This document shows positions 27,786-37,762 of a stretch of 64,000 bases of DNA, in pieces (position 1 is the first letter of the stretch; each line of letters opens with the position of its first letter). Under the pieces are notes generated by a model that was not told the DNA's origin, made no database searches, and was given only the letters and a program-made list of their open reading frames with translations. The stretch covers positions 91,420-155,419 of the forward strand of contig CABYTO010000002.1 in the NCBI GenBank assembly GCA_902521995.1, given 5' to 3'. Source of the DNA: an uncultured Prochlorococcus sp. (lineage in GTDB: Bacteria; Cyanobacteriota; Cyanobacteriia; PCC-6307; Cyanobiaceae). The position numbers and the translations under genes were made by a program.

Positions 27786-29648
27786 ATGCCGATAAGACAA
27801 GACGATAATCAACCTAATAGAAGATTCGGAATTGTAAATATCATACTAATAGGAGTTGGTGCTTTACTTCTATTTAGTAGTCTTTTCCCTAATCAGAATA
27901 TGCAAATCCCTAGGGTACCTTACTCTCTGTTTATTGATCAGGTTAATGATGGGGAAGTTAAGAGAGCATATATAACTCAGGAACAAATAAGATATGAATT
28001 AAATGGAGCAGAAGAGGGAGCACCTTCTGTGTTAGCAACTACTCCCATCTTTGATATGGATCTCCCACAAAGATTAGAAAGTAAAGGTGTAGAATTTGCT
28101 GCCGCTCCGCCTAAGAAACCCAATTTCTTCTCAACTATTTTAAGCTGGGTAGTCCCTCCCTTAATTTTTATCCTTGTTCTACAATTCTTTGCAAGAAGAA
28201 GTATGGGGGGCGGAGGTGCTCAAGGAGCTTTAAGTTTTACTAAAAGCAAAGCAAAAGTTTATGTGCCAGATGACGAATCAAAAGTTACTTTCGCTGATGT
28301 AGCTGGTGTTGATGAAGCGAAAGACGAACTTACAGAAATAGTAGATTTTTTAAAAAGACCAGAGAGATATACCGATATTGGAGCAAGAATACCAAAAGGG
28401 GTTCTTTTGGTTGGACCTCCCGGAACAGGAAAAACTCTTTTATCTAAAGCTGTTGCAGGAGAGGCTGAAGTACCTTTCTTTATAATTTCTGGTTCAGAAT
28501 TTGTAGAACTTTTTGTTGGGGCAGGTGCAGCGAGAGTTAGAGACTTATTCGAACAAGCTAAAAAGAAAGCTCCTTGTATAATTTTTATTGATGAACTAGA
28601 CGCTATTGGTAAAAGTCGATCGGGGTCAATGGGTGTTGTTGGGGGAAACGATGAAAGAGAACAAACCCTAAATCAATTACTTACAGAAATGGATGGATTT
28701 GCCTCTGCAGACAAGCCAGTTATAGTTCTTGCCGCAACAAACCAACCAGAGGTTTTAGATGCGGCTTTATTAAGACCCGGTAGATTTGACAGACAAGTTT
28801 TAGTTGATAGGCCTGACTTATCAGGGAGAAAAACTATTTTGGAAATTTACACCAAAAAAGTAAAACTTGCCGAATCTATTGATTTAGAATCTATAGCTCA
28901 AGCTACTAGCGGTTTTGCAGGCGCAGATTTGGCTAATATGGTAAATGAAGCTGCTTTACTAGCTGCTAGAGCTAAAAGAAAAAGTGTTGAACAGCAAGAT
29001 TTAAGTGAAGCAATAGAAAGAGTTGTTGCCGGGCTAGAAAAAAAGAGCAGAGTACTTCAAGATGACGAAAAAAAAGTTGTTGCCTATCATGAAGTTGGTC
29101 ACGCCATTGTTGGTCATTTAATGCCTGGTGGTTCAAAAGTAGCAAAAATTTCAATTGTACCCAGAGGTATGAGTGCATTAGGTTATACACTTCAACTTCC
29201 TACAGAAGAAAGGTTTCTAAATTCCAAAGAAGAATTGAAAGGGCAAATAGCCACTCTTCTAGGAGGTAGATCAGCTGAAGAAGTTGTTTTTGGAAAAATC
29301 ACTACAGGAGCTTCAAATGATCTTCAAAGAGCCACAGATATTGCTGAGCAAATGGTTGGTACGTTTGGTATGAGTGATATACTTGGACCTTTGGCTTATG
29401 ACAAACAGGGGGGCGGTCAATTTTTAGGTAATGGAAACAACCCAAGAAGATCAGTAAGTGATGCCACTGCCCAAGCTATAGATAAAGAAGTAAGAGACTT
29501 AGTAGATGATGCTCATGAGACAGCATTGAAAATTTTAAGGAATAATTTGCCTCTATTAGAATCCATTTCGCAAAAGATACTTAAAGAAGAGGTTATTGAA
29601 GGTGAAGATCTTAAAACTCTCCTTGCTGAAAGTAAAATGCCTGCATAG
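27786..29648 (+). CDS. ftsH: ATP-dependent zinc metalloprotease FtsH (FtsH1/FtsH4 type)
   Basis: Membrane AAA+ protease for quality control of membrane proteins. Two transmembrane helices (about 16-34 and 117-136) flank a short exported domain. Walker A GPPGTGKT lies at 210-217, followed by Walker [13 protein letters not shown], the second region of homology near 320 ([14 protein letters not shown]), and the zinc site [10 protein letters not shown] near 430. The N-terminal half, including [17 protein letters not shown], resembles the Synechocystis FtsH1/FtsH4 group more than FtsH2/3; this is from memory. I chose the ATG ([12 protein letters not shown]); a TTG at 27774 would add four residues. 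Confidence 0.95.
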   Translation: MPIRQDDNQPNRRFGIVNIILIGVGALLLFSSLFPNQNMQIPRVPYSLFIDQVNDGEVKRAYITQEQIRYELNGAEEGAPSVLATTPIFDMDLPQRLESKGVEFAAAPPKKPNFFSTILSWVVPPLIFILVLQFFARRSMGGGGAQGALSFTKSKAKVYVPDDESKVTFADVAGVDEAKDELTEIVDFLKRPERYTDIGARIPKGVLLVGPPGTGKTLLSKAVAGEAEVPFFIISGSEFVELFVGAGAARVRDLFEQAKKKAPCIIFIDELDAIGKSRSGSMGVVGGNDEREQTLNQLLTEMDGFASADKPVIVLAATNQPEVLDAALLRPGRFDRQVLVDRPDLSGRKTILEIYTKKVKLAESIDLESIAQATSGFAGADLANMVNEAALLAARAKRKSVEQQDLSEAIERVVAGLEKKSRVLQDDEKKVVAYHEVGHAIVGHLMPGGSKVAKISIVPRGMSALGYTLQLPTEERFLNSKEELKGQIATLLGGRSAEEVVFGKITTGASNDLQRATDIAEQMVGTFGMSDILGPLAYDKQGGGQFLGNGNNPRRSVSDATAQAIDKEVRDLVDDAHETALKILRNNLPLLESISQKILKEEVIEGEDLKTLLAESKMPA

Positions 29649-29676
29649 TAGAATTTAGTTCTGCCTCATAAAATTG

Positions 29677-30603
29677 ATGCTAAAACCAAATAAGCTTGTT
29701 AATTCAAATTTTTTATCATGTTTAGACGTTTCAGTTGAAGAAGTTCTTAATATATTGAACCTTGCGCAAAACTTTAAAAATAAAACTTTAAATATTAAAT
29801 TTAAAGATAAAGTTTTAGGACTTATTTTTGATAAGTCCTCCACAAGAACGAGAGTTAGCTTTCAGGTTGCAATGTCACGACTAGGTGGGACAACAATTGA
29901 TTTAAACCCAAATACTTCTCAAATTGGCAGAGGCGAGCCTATAAAAGATACAGCAAGAGTATTAAGTAGATATTGCGATGCACTTGCGATAAGAACATTT
30001 AAGCAGTCAGATTTAGAAGAGTATGCAAATTGGTCTTCGAAGCCTGTTATCAATGCTCTCACTGATTTAGAGCATCCATGCCAAGCTTTGGCAGATTTCA
30101 TGACTATTAAAGAAGAATTCATCGACTTTACTAAAGTTGTTTTAACATTTGTAGGTGATGGTAATAATGTTGCAAATTCACTTATTTTGTGTGGAGCATT
30201 ACTTGATGTAGAAGTAAGAATTGCTTGCCCAAAGGGGTATGAACCAAATCCTTTAATCCTAAAAAAGGCAAATGAAATATATGTGAATAAAAATTTATTA
30301 AAAGTGACTAATGATCCATATTCTGCAGTATCTGGAGCAAACGTTCTTTATACAGATGTTTGGTCCTCTATGGGAGAAGAAAGTCTCCAAGATAAAAAAG
30401 ATAATGATTTTTCTGGTTTCACAATTAATTCTGATTTAGTCAGTAAAGCAGATAAAGATGCAATTATCCTTCATTGCCTTCCAGCTTATAGATCTAAAGA
30501 AATAACTGATGAAGTAATTGATAGTAAAAGTTCTAGAATTTTTGAACAAGCAGAAAATAGAATGCATGTTCAACAGGCACTTTTATCATGCCTCCTTTCT
30601 TAG
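29677..30603 (+). CDS. argF: Ornithine carbamoyltransferase
   Basis: Makes citrulline from ornithine and carbamoyl phosphate in arginine synthesis. Motifs: carbamoyl-phosphate site SSTRTRVSFQ near 50, HPCQALADF near 132, and the ornithine-site HCLPAYR near 268 (usually HCLPAHR). Length about 308. I chose the ATG at 29677 over the adjacent TTG at 29674. Located 28 bases after ftsH and before lexA. Confidence 0.96.
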   Translation: MLKPNKLVNSNFLSCLDVSVEEVLNILNLAQNFKNKTLNIKFKDKVLGLIFDKSSTRTRVSFQVAMSRLGGTTIDLNPNTSQIGRGEPIKDTARVLSRYCDALAIRTFKQSDLEEYANWSSKPVINALTDLEHPCQALADFMTIKEEFIDFTKVVLTFVGDGNNVANSLILCGALLDVEVRIACPKGYEPNPLILKKANEIYVNKNLLKVTNDPYSAVSGANVLYTDVWSSMGEESLQDKKDNDFSGFTINSDLVSKADKDAIILHCLPAYRSKEITDEVIDSKSSRIFEQAENRMHVQQALLSCLLS

Positions 30604-30629
30604 AGGCCTTGCAAATTAATCTTAAAAAC

Positions 30630-30643
30630 GGTACAAATGTATT
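30630..30643 (+). promoter_or_regulatory. Probable LexA box before lexA
   Basis: GGTACAAATGTATT matches the cyanobacterial LexA consensus RGTACNNNDGTWCB at every fixed position except one (T instead of C in the right half-site). It lies 17 bases before the GTG start of lexA, an ideal place for autorepression. The consensus is established knowledge; the binding here is inference. Confidence 0.6.
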
Positions 30644-30660
30644 AGTCAATATTTTCTTAA

Positions 30661-31278
30661 GTGGAAAATTCTAAAGTAGATAATTTAACCCAGGCTCAAA
30701 ATGAGCTTTATTCATGGATTAAAAATTATATGAGAGAATTCCAACATAGCCCATCAATAAGGCAGATGATGAATGCTATGGGTTTAAAATCTCCTGCTCC
30801 AATCCAAAGTCGTTTAAAACATTTACAAGAAAAGGGGTTCATATCTTGGCAAGAAGGAAAGGCAAGAACCCTACAAATAGTTGATGAAATTCTTGAAGGT
30901 GTTCCAATATTGGGCTCAGTAGCCGCTGGGGGCTTAATTGAGACTTTTTCGGATGTTCAGGAAAATTTAGATATTTCAGATATTTTTAGTAAGAAAAATG
31001 TTTTTGCTCTAACAGTTAATGGAGATTCAATGATTGAAGCTTGCATCGCCGATGGTGATATGGTTTTGATGGAACCTTTAAAAGATACATACTCTCTAAA
31101 GAATGGCACTATTGTTAGTGCAATGGTTCCCGGCTTAGGAACTACTCTTAAATATTTTTATAAAAGAGGTGGGAAAATATTTTTAGAAGCTGCAAATCCA
31201 GCGTATGATCCTATCGAATTAGATTTAAATGAAGTTATTTTGCAAGGTAAGCTCTTAGCAGTATGGAGGAAAATTTAA
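30661..31278 (+). CDS. lexA: LexA repressor (SOS response)
   Basis: DNA-damage repressor that self-cleaves when RecA is activated. The N-terminal winged helix (residues 1-70, SIRQMMNAMGLKSPAPIQSR) binds DNA. The cleavage site is the Ala89-Gly90 bond in SVAAGG, with catalytic Ser123 in NGDSMIEACI and Lys164 in TTLKYFYKRGG, so it should be self-cleaving, unlike the Synechocystis LexA that lacks these residues. Length 205, GTG start. It is the last core gene before the polysaccharide island. Confidence 0.95.
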   Translation: MENSKVDNLTQAQNELYSWIKNYMREFQHSPSIRQMMNAMGLKSPAPIQSRLKHLQEKGFISWQEGKARTLQIVDEILEGVPILGSVAAGGLIETFSDVQENLDISDIFSKKNVFALTVNGDSMIEACIADGDMVLMEPLKDTYSLKNGTIVSAMVPGLGTTLKYFYKRGGKIFLEAANPAYDPIELDLNEVILQGKLLAVWRKI

Positions 31279-31287
31279 GAGATTTGA

Positions 31288-32367
31288 TTATTTTCTAACA
31301 AGAAAATCAAATATAAGTTCATGCCTTTTTTTCCAAAATTTAATGTCAAAATTTTCTACTGCTCTATTTCTAGCTGCTTCAGACATTAATTTCTTATTCT
31401 CTATAACCTTCTTCATTCCACTTACTATTTTTGAAGTTTTTGGTGTTTTTATTTCGCTCCAACTTGACTCAACTTCAAGACCAATACCTGAATTATTATC
31501 AACTAATTCAGGTATTCCCCCACTAGCAGAATAAATTATAGGGAGTCCACTAGACATCGCTTCTAAAACAGCAGTCGGACAATTATCTTTATATGTCATA
31601 GTTATATAGGCGTCAGCTAAGTTATAAATTTTTGGAGCATCAAATTGACTAAACTTTCCAATGAATTTTACTTTATCAGCTATTTTCATTTCATTTGATT
31701 TGAGTTCTAGAAAATCTTTATTCTCAATATTTCCTGCAATAAATAGATTAAAATTTTTATAAGATTTATGCAATTTTTTTATTGCTTTAAATACTGAAAT
31801 TATCCTGTAGCTGTTGTCTCTATTTATATTTCCAGTAATTAGAAACGTGAATATTTTATTGTTTTTAAATTCAGGAGTAAATAAACCTGTATCAACAGAA
31901 TTGTAGAGAATTTCTCCATCACCTTTTCTTTTTCCAAGAAATTTATCTGAAGTTTTTTTGCAAAATTTTGACTGCCAAAAAACATAATCAGCAAGATGAT
32001 ATCCATTAGCCATTAACTCATTTTTTTTTAAATAGTTACCTTTGAACCACGCTTTATAGTACACTCCATTTTGATTTAAGATAATCGGTATTTTTCTTTT
32101 TTTTAAAATATACAAGGATGCTTTTGAAAGATATGTATTATTTGACAAGAGATATACAAGATTAAAACCGTTAGTATATTCTGGAAATTCCCTTTTTAAT
32201 TTTTTTATTTTTACGAGCGGACCACCTATGTGGCCACTTTTCGAACCTCCGTAAAATATTCTTATTTTATTAATGCTAGGCTTCCTATTAAAAAAAATTT
32301 TAAGGAAAATATAAATTTTCCATATTATCAAGAAAGAGTTTTTTATTAATAAACAATTTGTCCTCAA
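31288..32367 (-). CDS. Glycosyltransferase, GT4 family
   Basis: Transfers a sugar from a nucleotide donor to a growing glycan at the cytoplasmic face. The 359-residue protein has the GT-B layout: an acceptor half (GGSKSGHIGGPLVKIKKL near 40) and a donor half with FLITGNINRDNSYR near 180 and the GT4 signature LEAMSSGLPIIYSASGGIPE near 270-289. Substrate unknown. The start is TTG or ATG-ambiguous (MRTNCLLIKN); its upstream neighbour ends eight bases away, suggesting one operon with the dehydrogenase and epimerase. Confidence 0.82.
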   Translation of the reverse strand: MRTNCLLIKNSFLIIWKIYIFLKIFFNRKPSINKIRIFYGGSKSGHIGGPLVKIKKLKREFPEYTNGFNLVYLLSNNTYLSKASLYILKKRKIPIILNQNGVYYKAWFKGNYLKKNELMANGYHLADYVFWQSKFCKKTSDKFLGKRKGDGEILYNSVDTGLFTPEFKNNKIFTFLITGNINRDNSYRIISVFKAIKKLHKSYKNFNLFIAGNIENKDFLELKSNEMKIADKVKFIGKFSQFDAPKIYNLADAYITMTYKDNCPTAVLEAMSSGLPIIYSASGGIPELVDNNSGIGLEVESSWSEIKTPKTSKIVSGMKKVIENKKLMSEAARNRAVENFDIKFWKKRHELIFDFLVRK

Positions 32368-32375
32368 GTCTAACT

Positions 32376-33773
32376 TTACAATCTAAAAGGTTTTAGTTCT
32401 CTTGGAATTATACCTTTTAAGTCGAAAATTAGGCCATTATCTTTTAATAAATTAGACCATTCTTTTTTCTGAATACTTTTATATTGCTTATGAGCTACAG
32501 TGCATATAACAACATCATATTTAACATTTTTGGGTATTTCATTTATTAAGTTTATTTTATATTCTTTTTTAGTTTCTTTAATATTTGCAAGCGGATCAAC
32601 TACTTCGACAATAGATTGATATTTTATTAAATTTTTTATTATATCGATAACTTTAGTATTCCTAATGTCAGGGCAGTCCTCCTTAAAAGTAAAGCCAAGG
32701 ATAAGTATTTTTGAGTTTTTAATGTTTATTTTTTTTCTCAACATTTCTAAAATTATTTGTTCAGCAACCCAATTAGCCATTCCGTCATTTATTCTTCTTC
32801 CTGCTAAAACTATTTCAGGAGAGTATCCTAGCAACTCAGATTTATAAGTAAGATAATATGGATCTACTCCAATACAATGGCCGCCTACCAATCCAGGCTT
32901 AAATTTAATAAAGTTCCATTTGCTTGATGCTGCATCAATGACATCTAATGTATCAATGTTCATTAAGTTAAAGATAATGGATAACTCATTAATTAAAGCA
33001 ATGTTTATATCTCGTTGAGTATTTTCTATGATTTTCGCCGCTTCTGCTACTTTTATGCTTTGAGCTGGATGAATTCCAGCTTTAATAATAGAGCCATAAA
33101 AATTTTTTATCCAATTAGCAGAATAATTATTATTTCCACTCGTTACTTTTTTTATATCTATTAGTGTATGTTCTTTGTCACCAGGATTAATTCTTTCGGG
33201 ACTGTATCCATAAACAAATGATTCTTTTTCCCTTTCAATATTTAGTGAATCATTCAATTCTTTTTTAATGATGGGTATACATATTTCTTCGGTAGTGCCA
33301 GGATATACAGTGCTTTCAAAAATTATTACAGGTATTTTTTTGTTTTGTATTTTTACTGCATTTTGAAATCTGATTCTAAGAGCTTTGCCAATAGTAATGC
33401 AAGCATTTTTTAAAGCTGTTAAATCAGGTTTTTTAAAATCGTCTATTGGTGTCGGCACAGTTACTAAAAATACATCAGAATTCACAATCTCTGAAATTTC
33501 ATTCGTTAAATTAGAAAAATAAATATTCCTTAATACTTCTTTCGATATTTCTCCAGTCCTATCAAATCCCATTTTTAGCTCTTCAATTCTCTCTAGGTTG
33601 GTATCAAATCCAATAACTTCTCTTGATAGGAATTTTCCGGTAACATTACATTTTTTTCTTTTTGCAAATTCGACAGCTAAAGGAAGACCTACATAACCCA
33701 ACCCTATTACTGTAACTGAACAGTTATGTAAATCCGGATAATTTTCTGCGACTGCTAAGTAATTAATATCCAT
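32376..33773 (-). CDS. Nucleotide-sugar 6-dehydrogenase (TviB/WbpA/WbpO type)
   Basis: Oxidises C6 of a UDP-sugar, probably UDP-GlcNAc or UDP-GalNAc, to the uronic acid. The Rossmann loop is VIGLGYVGLPLAVEFAKRK near residue 22; NTQRDINIALINEL near 250 and the catalytic cysteine in GGHCIGVDPYYL near 295 follow. The family (TviB, WbpA, WecC) is told from UDP-glucose dehydrogenase by HCIGVDPYYL in place of GGSCFPKD. Length 465. It overlaps the upstream 4-epimerase gene by 11 bases. Confidence 0.85.
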   Translation of the reverse strand: MDINYLAVAENYPDLHNCSVTVIGLGYVGLPLAVEFAKRKKCNVTGKFLSREVIGFDTNLERIEELKMGFDRTGEISKEVLRNIYFSNLTNEISEIVNSDVFLVTVPTPIDDFKKPDLTALKNACITIGKALRIRFQNAVKIQNKKIPVIIFESTVYPGTTEEICIPIIKKELNDSLNIEREKESFVYGYSPERINPGDKEHTLIDIKKVTSGNNNYSANWIKNFYGSIIKAGIHPAQSIKVAEAAKIIENTQRDINIALINELSIIFNLMNIDTLDVIDAASSKWNFIKFKPGLVGGHCIGVDPYYLTYKSELLGYSPEIVLAGRRINDGMANWVAEQIILEMLRKKINIKNSKILILGFTFKEDCPDIRNTKVIDIIKNLIKYQSIVEVVDPLANIKETKKEYKINLINEIPKNVKYDVVICTVAHKQYKSIQKKEWSNLLKDNGLIFDLKGIIPRELKPFRL

Positions 33774-34785
33774 AAAAATCTTTATACCACTTTATAAATT
33801 TTTTTACACCATATTTTATTGAGGTATTTGGTTTGAAATTTATCCAAGACTCTAATTCATTAGAATCAGATTCAGTAGCTGTAACATCTCCTAATTGCAT
33901 AGGAAGAAACAATTTTTTAGCTGTTAAACCAAGTTCATTCTCAATAGCATTTATATAATCCAATAAAGGGGTTGGATTTGAATTGCCAATATTAAAGACC
34001 TTGTAGGGCGCCCAACTTGTTGAAGGATTTGGATTTTTTTGATCAAAACTATTATCAGGAATAGCTGGTTTATTTAAAATTCTTTTTAAACTTTCAACAA
34101 TATCATCAATGTAAGTAAAGTCCCTTATCATTTGACCATTGTTAAATACGTTTATTGGTTCATTATTGATGATTGATTTTGTAAAAATAAAAAGTGCCAT
34201 ATCTGGTCTTCCCCAAGGTCCATATACTGTAAAGAATCTTAGTCCAGTTGTAGGAATTTTATAAAGATGACTGTAGGTATGGGCCATTAATTCATTGGAT
34301 TTTTTTGAGGCTGCATATAGGCTTATTGGATGATCAACACTATCTTTTTCAGAATATGGCATTGATTCGTTCCCTCCATAAACAGAGCTGCTACTTGCAT
34401 AAATAAGATGATCAATATTATTTTCTCTACATCCCTCAAGAATATTTCCAAACCCCACAATGTTCGTTTGTATATATGCACTTGGATTCTCGATAGAGTA
34501 TCTAACACCAGCTTGAGCTGCTAGATTTACAACTTTTTTGGGCTGGTATTTTTTAAAAGTATCTTTAACTACTTGTTGATCTATCAAATCACCATTGACA
34601 AATTTAAATAAGTATTTATTTTTTCTTGCGAGTTCTTTAAGGTGATTTAATCTCGCCTTTTTGAGCTTTGGATCATAATAAGGATTTAAATTATCAAATC
34701 CAATTACAGGTATTGAATCTTCTATTAATCTTTTTGATAAATGAAACCCAATAAAACCTGCTGCTCCAGTTATGAGTACTGTCAT
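33763..34785 (-). CDS. UDP-glucuronate 4-epimerase-like protein
   Basis: Extended SDR, 340 residues. NAD loop TGAAGFIGFHLSKRL at 6-20; catalytic SSSSVYGG near 125 and YAASKKSNELMAH near 152. HLIYASS, FFTVYGPWGRPDMALF and the tail match the LpsL/GAE-like UDP-glucuronate (or -galacturonate) 4-epimerases. Coupled by an 11-base overlap to a UDP-sugar dehydrogenase, as in the tviB/tviC arrangement, so it probably epimerises the uronic acid that enzyme makes. Exact sugar not determinable. Confidence 0.82.
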   Translation of the reverse strand: MTVLITGAAGFIGFHLSKRLIEDSIPVIGFDNLNPYYDPKLKKARLNHLKELARKNKYLFKFVNGDLIDQQVVKDTFKKYQPKKVVNLAAQAGVRYSIENPSAYIQTNIVGFGNILEGCRENNIDHLIYASSSSVYGGNESMPYSEKDSVDHPISLYAASKKSNELMAHTYSHLYKIPTTGLRFFTVYGPWGRPDMALFIFTKSIINNEPINVFNNGQMIRDFTYIDDIVESLKRILNKPAIPDNSFDQKNPNPSTSWAPYKVFNIGNSNPTPLLDYINAIENELGLTAKKLFLPMQLGDVTATESDSNELESWINFKPNTSIKYGVKKFIKWYKDFYGY

Positions 34786-34831
34786 ATATTATTTTTTTAT
34801 TTACTTACTTTACTCTATTTGCGTAATAGTT

Positions 34832-35965
34832 TTATACGTTTTTGATTCCTCTTTTATAAACCTTATCCCAATACATTTTTGCGATATTGTTCCAATCTGC
34901 CCGCATTACATCTTTTCTTGCAGCATTGACCATAACATCTTTATCTTGTTTGCTTAGGATCTCTAGAGATTTTTTGGCTATTTCTTCGGGATCAAAATTC
35001 TCAACCAAACCTCCGTTATGTCCGTCCACAATAAAATCTTTGGCCATTCCTACATTTGTCGAAACAATGGGAACCCCACTTGCCATAGATTCAACAATTG
35101 CTTTTGGCCCCCCTTCTTCTCTTGATGAAACAATATATAAATCAAGAGCATTATAAAAACTTGCAATTTCCTTGTATGAATTAACAAATATATGAACAAA
35201 TTTGATTTTTCTTTTTTTCAGTTCTGATTTTACATAACCTCTTGCTGGTCCAGTCAGTAAAACAACTACTGGCAGTTCTCTTGCTATTATTTCAACTGAT
35301 TTCACAAAAAGGTCAGGCCCTTTAATATTTTTTGGGATATTTCCCTCTGACCAACCCTGCCCATCTTTTTGGAAAGAACCAATAATGATTTCATTTTTAT
35401 GTAAGCCTAATTCCTTCCTTATCCTCAATTTTTCCTCATATTTGGGGATATTAAATAAATTTGTATCAACTCCTATAGGTATTATTTCAAGTTTTGATTT
35501 TGGGATTCCCCAATTCAAAAGTCTTGAATGTACTAAAGAAGAAGCAGTTGTAACTTTATATATTGAATCCTGAGACTTAAGGAAACTATCAATATGTTTA
35601 GTAACTGCAGGACTGTCTGAATACTTCCCATGAAAAAAAGACACAACATAATTCTTATTTTTGGGCAATAATTCATACCAATCGATCCACATATATTGAG
35701 ATCCAAAATGTATTAGTTTATGTCTTGAATTTATGCTAGGTATTTCAGTTGTGGAAATTATCGGAGATTTTTTTTGTTGGTTAATTTTATTTGATATGTA
35801 TTCACCGTCCCACTTAATAGACCAATTTTCTTTTTCAATAATATAAATAATTTCAGTTTTCTTTGCTTTTCGCAAATTAAGTAATAAATTAAATCTATAT
35901 AAAAAAAGCTTTAAGATATTTTTTGTGAATTTTATAAATTTCTTTTTTTTGAAATGGAAAATCAT
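34832..35965 (-). CDS. Glycosyltransferase, GT4 family
   Basis: A 377-residue GT-B glycosyltransferase. The donor half shows PIGVDTNLF near 163, IIIGSFQKDGQGWSEGNIP near 194, VVLLTGPARGY near 232 and the GT4 motif ESMASGVPIVSTNVGMAKDF near 290. The basic, hydrophobic N-terminus (FHFKKKKFIKFTKNILKLF) may associate with the membrane. The donor and acceptor are unknown. It is the most upstream gene of the minus-strand group that ends at lexA. Confidence 0.8.
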   Translation of the reverse strand: MIFHFKKKKFIKFTKNILKLFLYRFNLLLNLRKAKKTEIIYIIEKENWSIKWDGEYISNKINQQKKSPIISTTEIPSINSRHKLIHFGSQYMWIDWYELLPKNKNYVVSFFHGKYSDSPAVTKHIDSFLKSQDSIYKVTTASSLVHSRLLNWGIPKSKLEIIPIGVDTNLFNIPKYEEKLRIRKELGLHKNEIIIGSFQKDGQGWSEGNIPKNIKGPDLFVKSVEIIARELPVVVLLTGPARGYVKSELKKRKIKFVHIFVNSYKEIASFYNALDLYIVSSREEGGPKAIVESMASGVPIVSTNVGMAKDFIVDGHNGGLVENFDPEEIAKKSLEILSKQDKDVMVNAARKDVMRADWNNIAKMYWDKVYKRGIKNV

Positions 35966-36230
35966 ATATTTATTATCGATTTTGTTTAGTTAATTTTAAT
36001 TTACTGCTTATTGAACTTATTATTCATTTTTAAGTGAGGTAATACTTTTTTTTGTAAATCTTTAGAGGTGTTAAATATATATTAATTCCCACTCTGAAGA
36101 AAAAAGCTCATAATTATTTAAGTCAATTATTGATTAATGTTATTTTTGGAAAATTCAAAATTTGTGTTAAACATTAAGTCATACTAATATTATTGGATAG
36201 ATGTGCAAATAAATTAACTATAAATCAAAT

Positions 36231-37676
36231 ATGTCAGTAAACCCTTTAATACCTGTAATTTTATGTGGAGGAAGCGGGACTAGATTATGGCCATTATCGA
36301 GAGAATCCTTCCCTAAACAATACTTAACTATTGATGGTAGTTATAAAAAATCATTTCTTCAAAAAACACAACTAAGACTTAAAGGTCTAAAGAATATTGA
36401 GAACCCCCTAATTATTTGTAATGAAGAACATCGCTTTATTGCAGCTGAACAAATGCGCGAAATAGATATAAAACCAAAAAGGATTTTATTAGAGCCATTT
36501 GGAAGAAATACTGCTCCTGCAATTACTCTCTCAGCCTTACTTTCGTTGGAAGAATATACAAATCCAAATTTGCTTATATTATCTGCAGACCATGAAATTA
36601 AAGATGTTGAGAAATTTATAAAGGTTGTTGAAAAAGGTATTAAATATAGTGAGGAGGGTAAATTAGTAACATTTGGAGTTATCCCTGAATCCCCTGAGAC
36701 AGGTTATGGTTATATCCAAGGAGATAAGCCTTTTAATAAAGAGAATTTAGTAGCTTCAAATATTATTAAATTTACTGAGAAACCCGATTATGAAACCGCA
36801 AAGGAATTCATAAAAAATAAGTGTTTTACTTGGAATAGTGGAATTTTTCTCTTTAAAGCAAATAATATCTTAAAGGAAATTAAAAAATTTTCACCTGAAA
36901 TTTTAAAGTATTGCGAGAAATCAATTCTTAAAAAACTTTTTGATCTTGACTTTCAAAGATTAGATAAACAAATTTTTGGTAAATGTCCCAATATTTCAAT
37001 AGATTATGCGGTGATGGAAAAAACTAACAAAGGAGTTGTTTTACCTATGGATGTAGGCTGGAGTGACGTTGGCGATTGGCAATCAATGTGGAAAAACTCA
37101 CCAAAGGATAAAAATGGTAACTCACTTAATGGAGAAGTTTTGTTACATCAGACAAAGAATTCTTTATTCAGAAGTGAAAGTAGATTGATTGTTGGTTTAG
37201 GTGTTGAAGATTTAATTGTTGTGGAAACAAACGATGTAATGCTCGTCGCAAATAAAAATAAATCGCAAGATATAAAAAAAATAGTCAACAAACTTAAGGA
37301 AAAGGGTGTTTCTGAGGGTTATGAACACAAAAAGATTTATAGACCATGGGGTCACTATATTTCAGTATTAGAGGAATTGAGGTGGAAAGTTAAAGTCATT
37401 ATTGTAAAGCCGGGACAAACTCTCTCATTGCAGATGCATCATCATCGCTCTGAGCATTGGGTTGTCGTAAACGGAACAGCAAAAGTTGAAATTGATGGCA
37501 AAAAAATAATATTGCATGAAAATCAGAGCTCTTATATTCCTTTGGGATCTAAGCATAGATTGTCAAACCCAGGTAAAATACCCCTTAAACTTATTGAAGT
37601 CCAAAGTGGTGAATATGTTGGAGAGGATGATATTAAAAGATTTGAGGATAACTATGGAAGGGTAGGGAATTCATGA
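36231..37676 (+). CDS. manC: Mannose-1-phosphate guanylyltransferase / phosphomannose isomerase
   Basis: Bifunctional enzyme supplying GDP-mannose. The N-terminal pyrophosphorylase signature is GGSGTRLWPLSRESFPKQY at residues 13-31, with LEPFGRNTAPAI near 86 and FTEKPDYETA near 182. The C-terminal cupin (about 375-470) contains RPWGHYISVLE, KPGQTLSLQMHHHRSEHW and GTAKVEIDGK for isomerase activity. Length 481. GDP-mannose is the substrate for gmd and fcl at 60.5-62.7 kb. Confidence 0.95.
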   Translation: MSVNPLIPVILCGGSGTRLWPLSRESFPKQYLTIDGSYKKSFLQKTQLRLKGLKNIENPLIICNEEHRFIAAEQMREIDIKPKRILLEPFGRNTAPAITLSALLSLEEYTNPNLLILSADHEIKDVEKFIKVVEKGIKYSEEGKLVTFGVIPESPETGYGYIQGDKPFNKENLVASNIIKFTEKPDYETAKEFIKNKCFTWNSGIFLFKANNILKEIKKFSPEILKYCEKSILKKLFDLDFQRLDKQIFGKCPNISIDYAVMEKTNKGVVLPMDVGWSDVGDWQSMWKNSPKDKNGNSLNGEVLLHQTKNSLFRSESRLIVGLGVEDLIVVETNDVMLVANKNKSQDIKKIVNKLKEKGVSEGYEHKKIYRPWGHYISVLEELRWKVKVIIVKPGQTLSLQMHHHRSEHWVVVNGTAKVEIDGKKIILHENQSSYIPLGSKHRLSNPGKIPLKLIEVQSGEYVGEDDIKRFEDNYGRVGNS

Positions 37677-37762
37677 ATAAGGAAAATATAGATTTTCAGA
37701 TTTATATCAAAAAAAGATTTTTAAATTCATATATCTTAAAATAATAAAAATTAATCTTGAAA

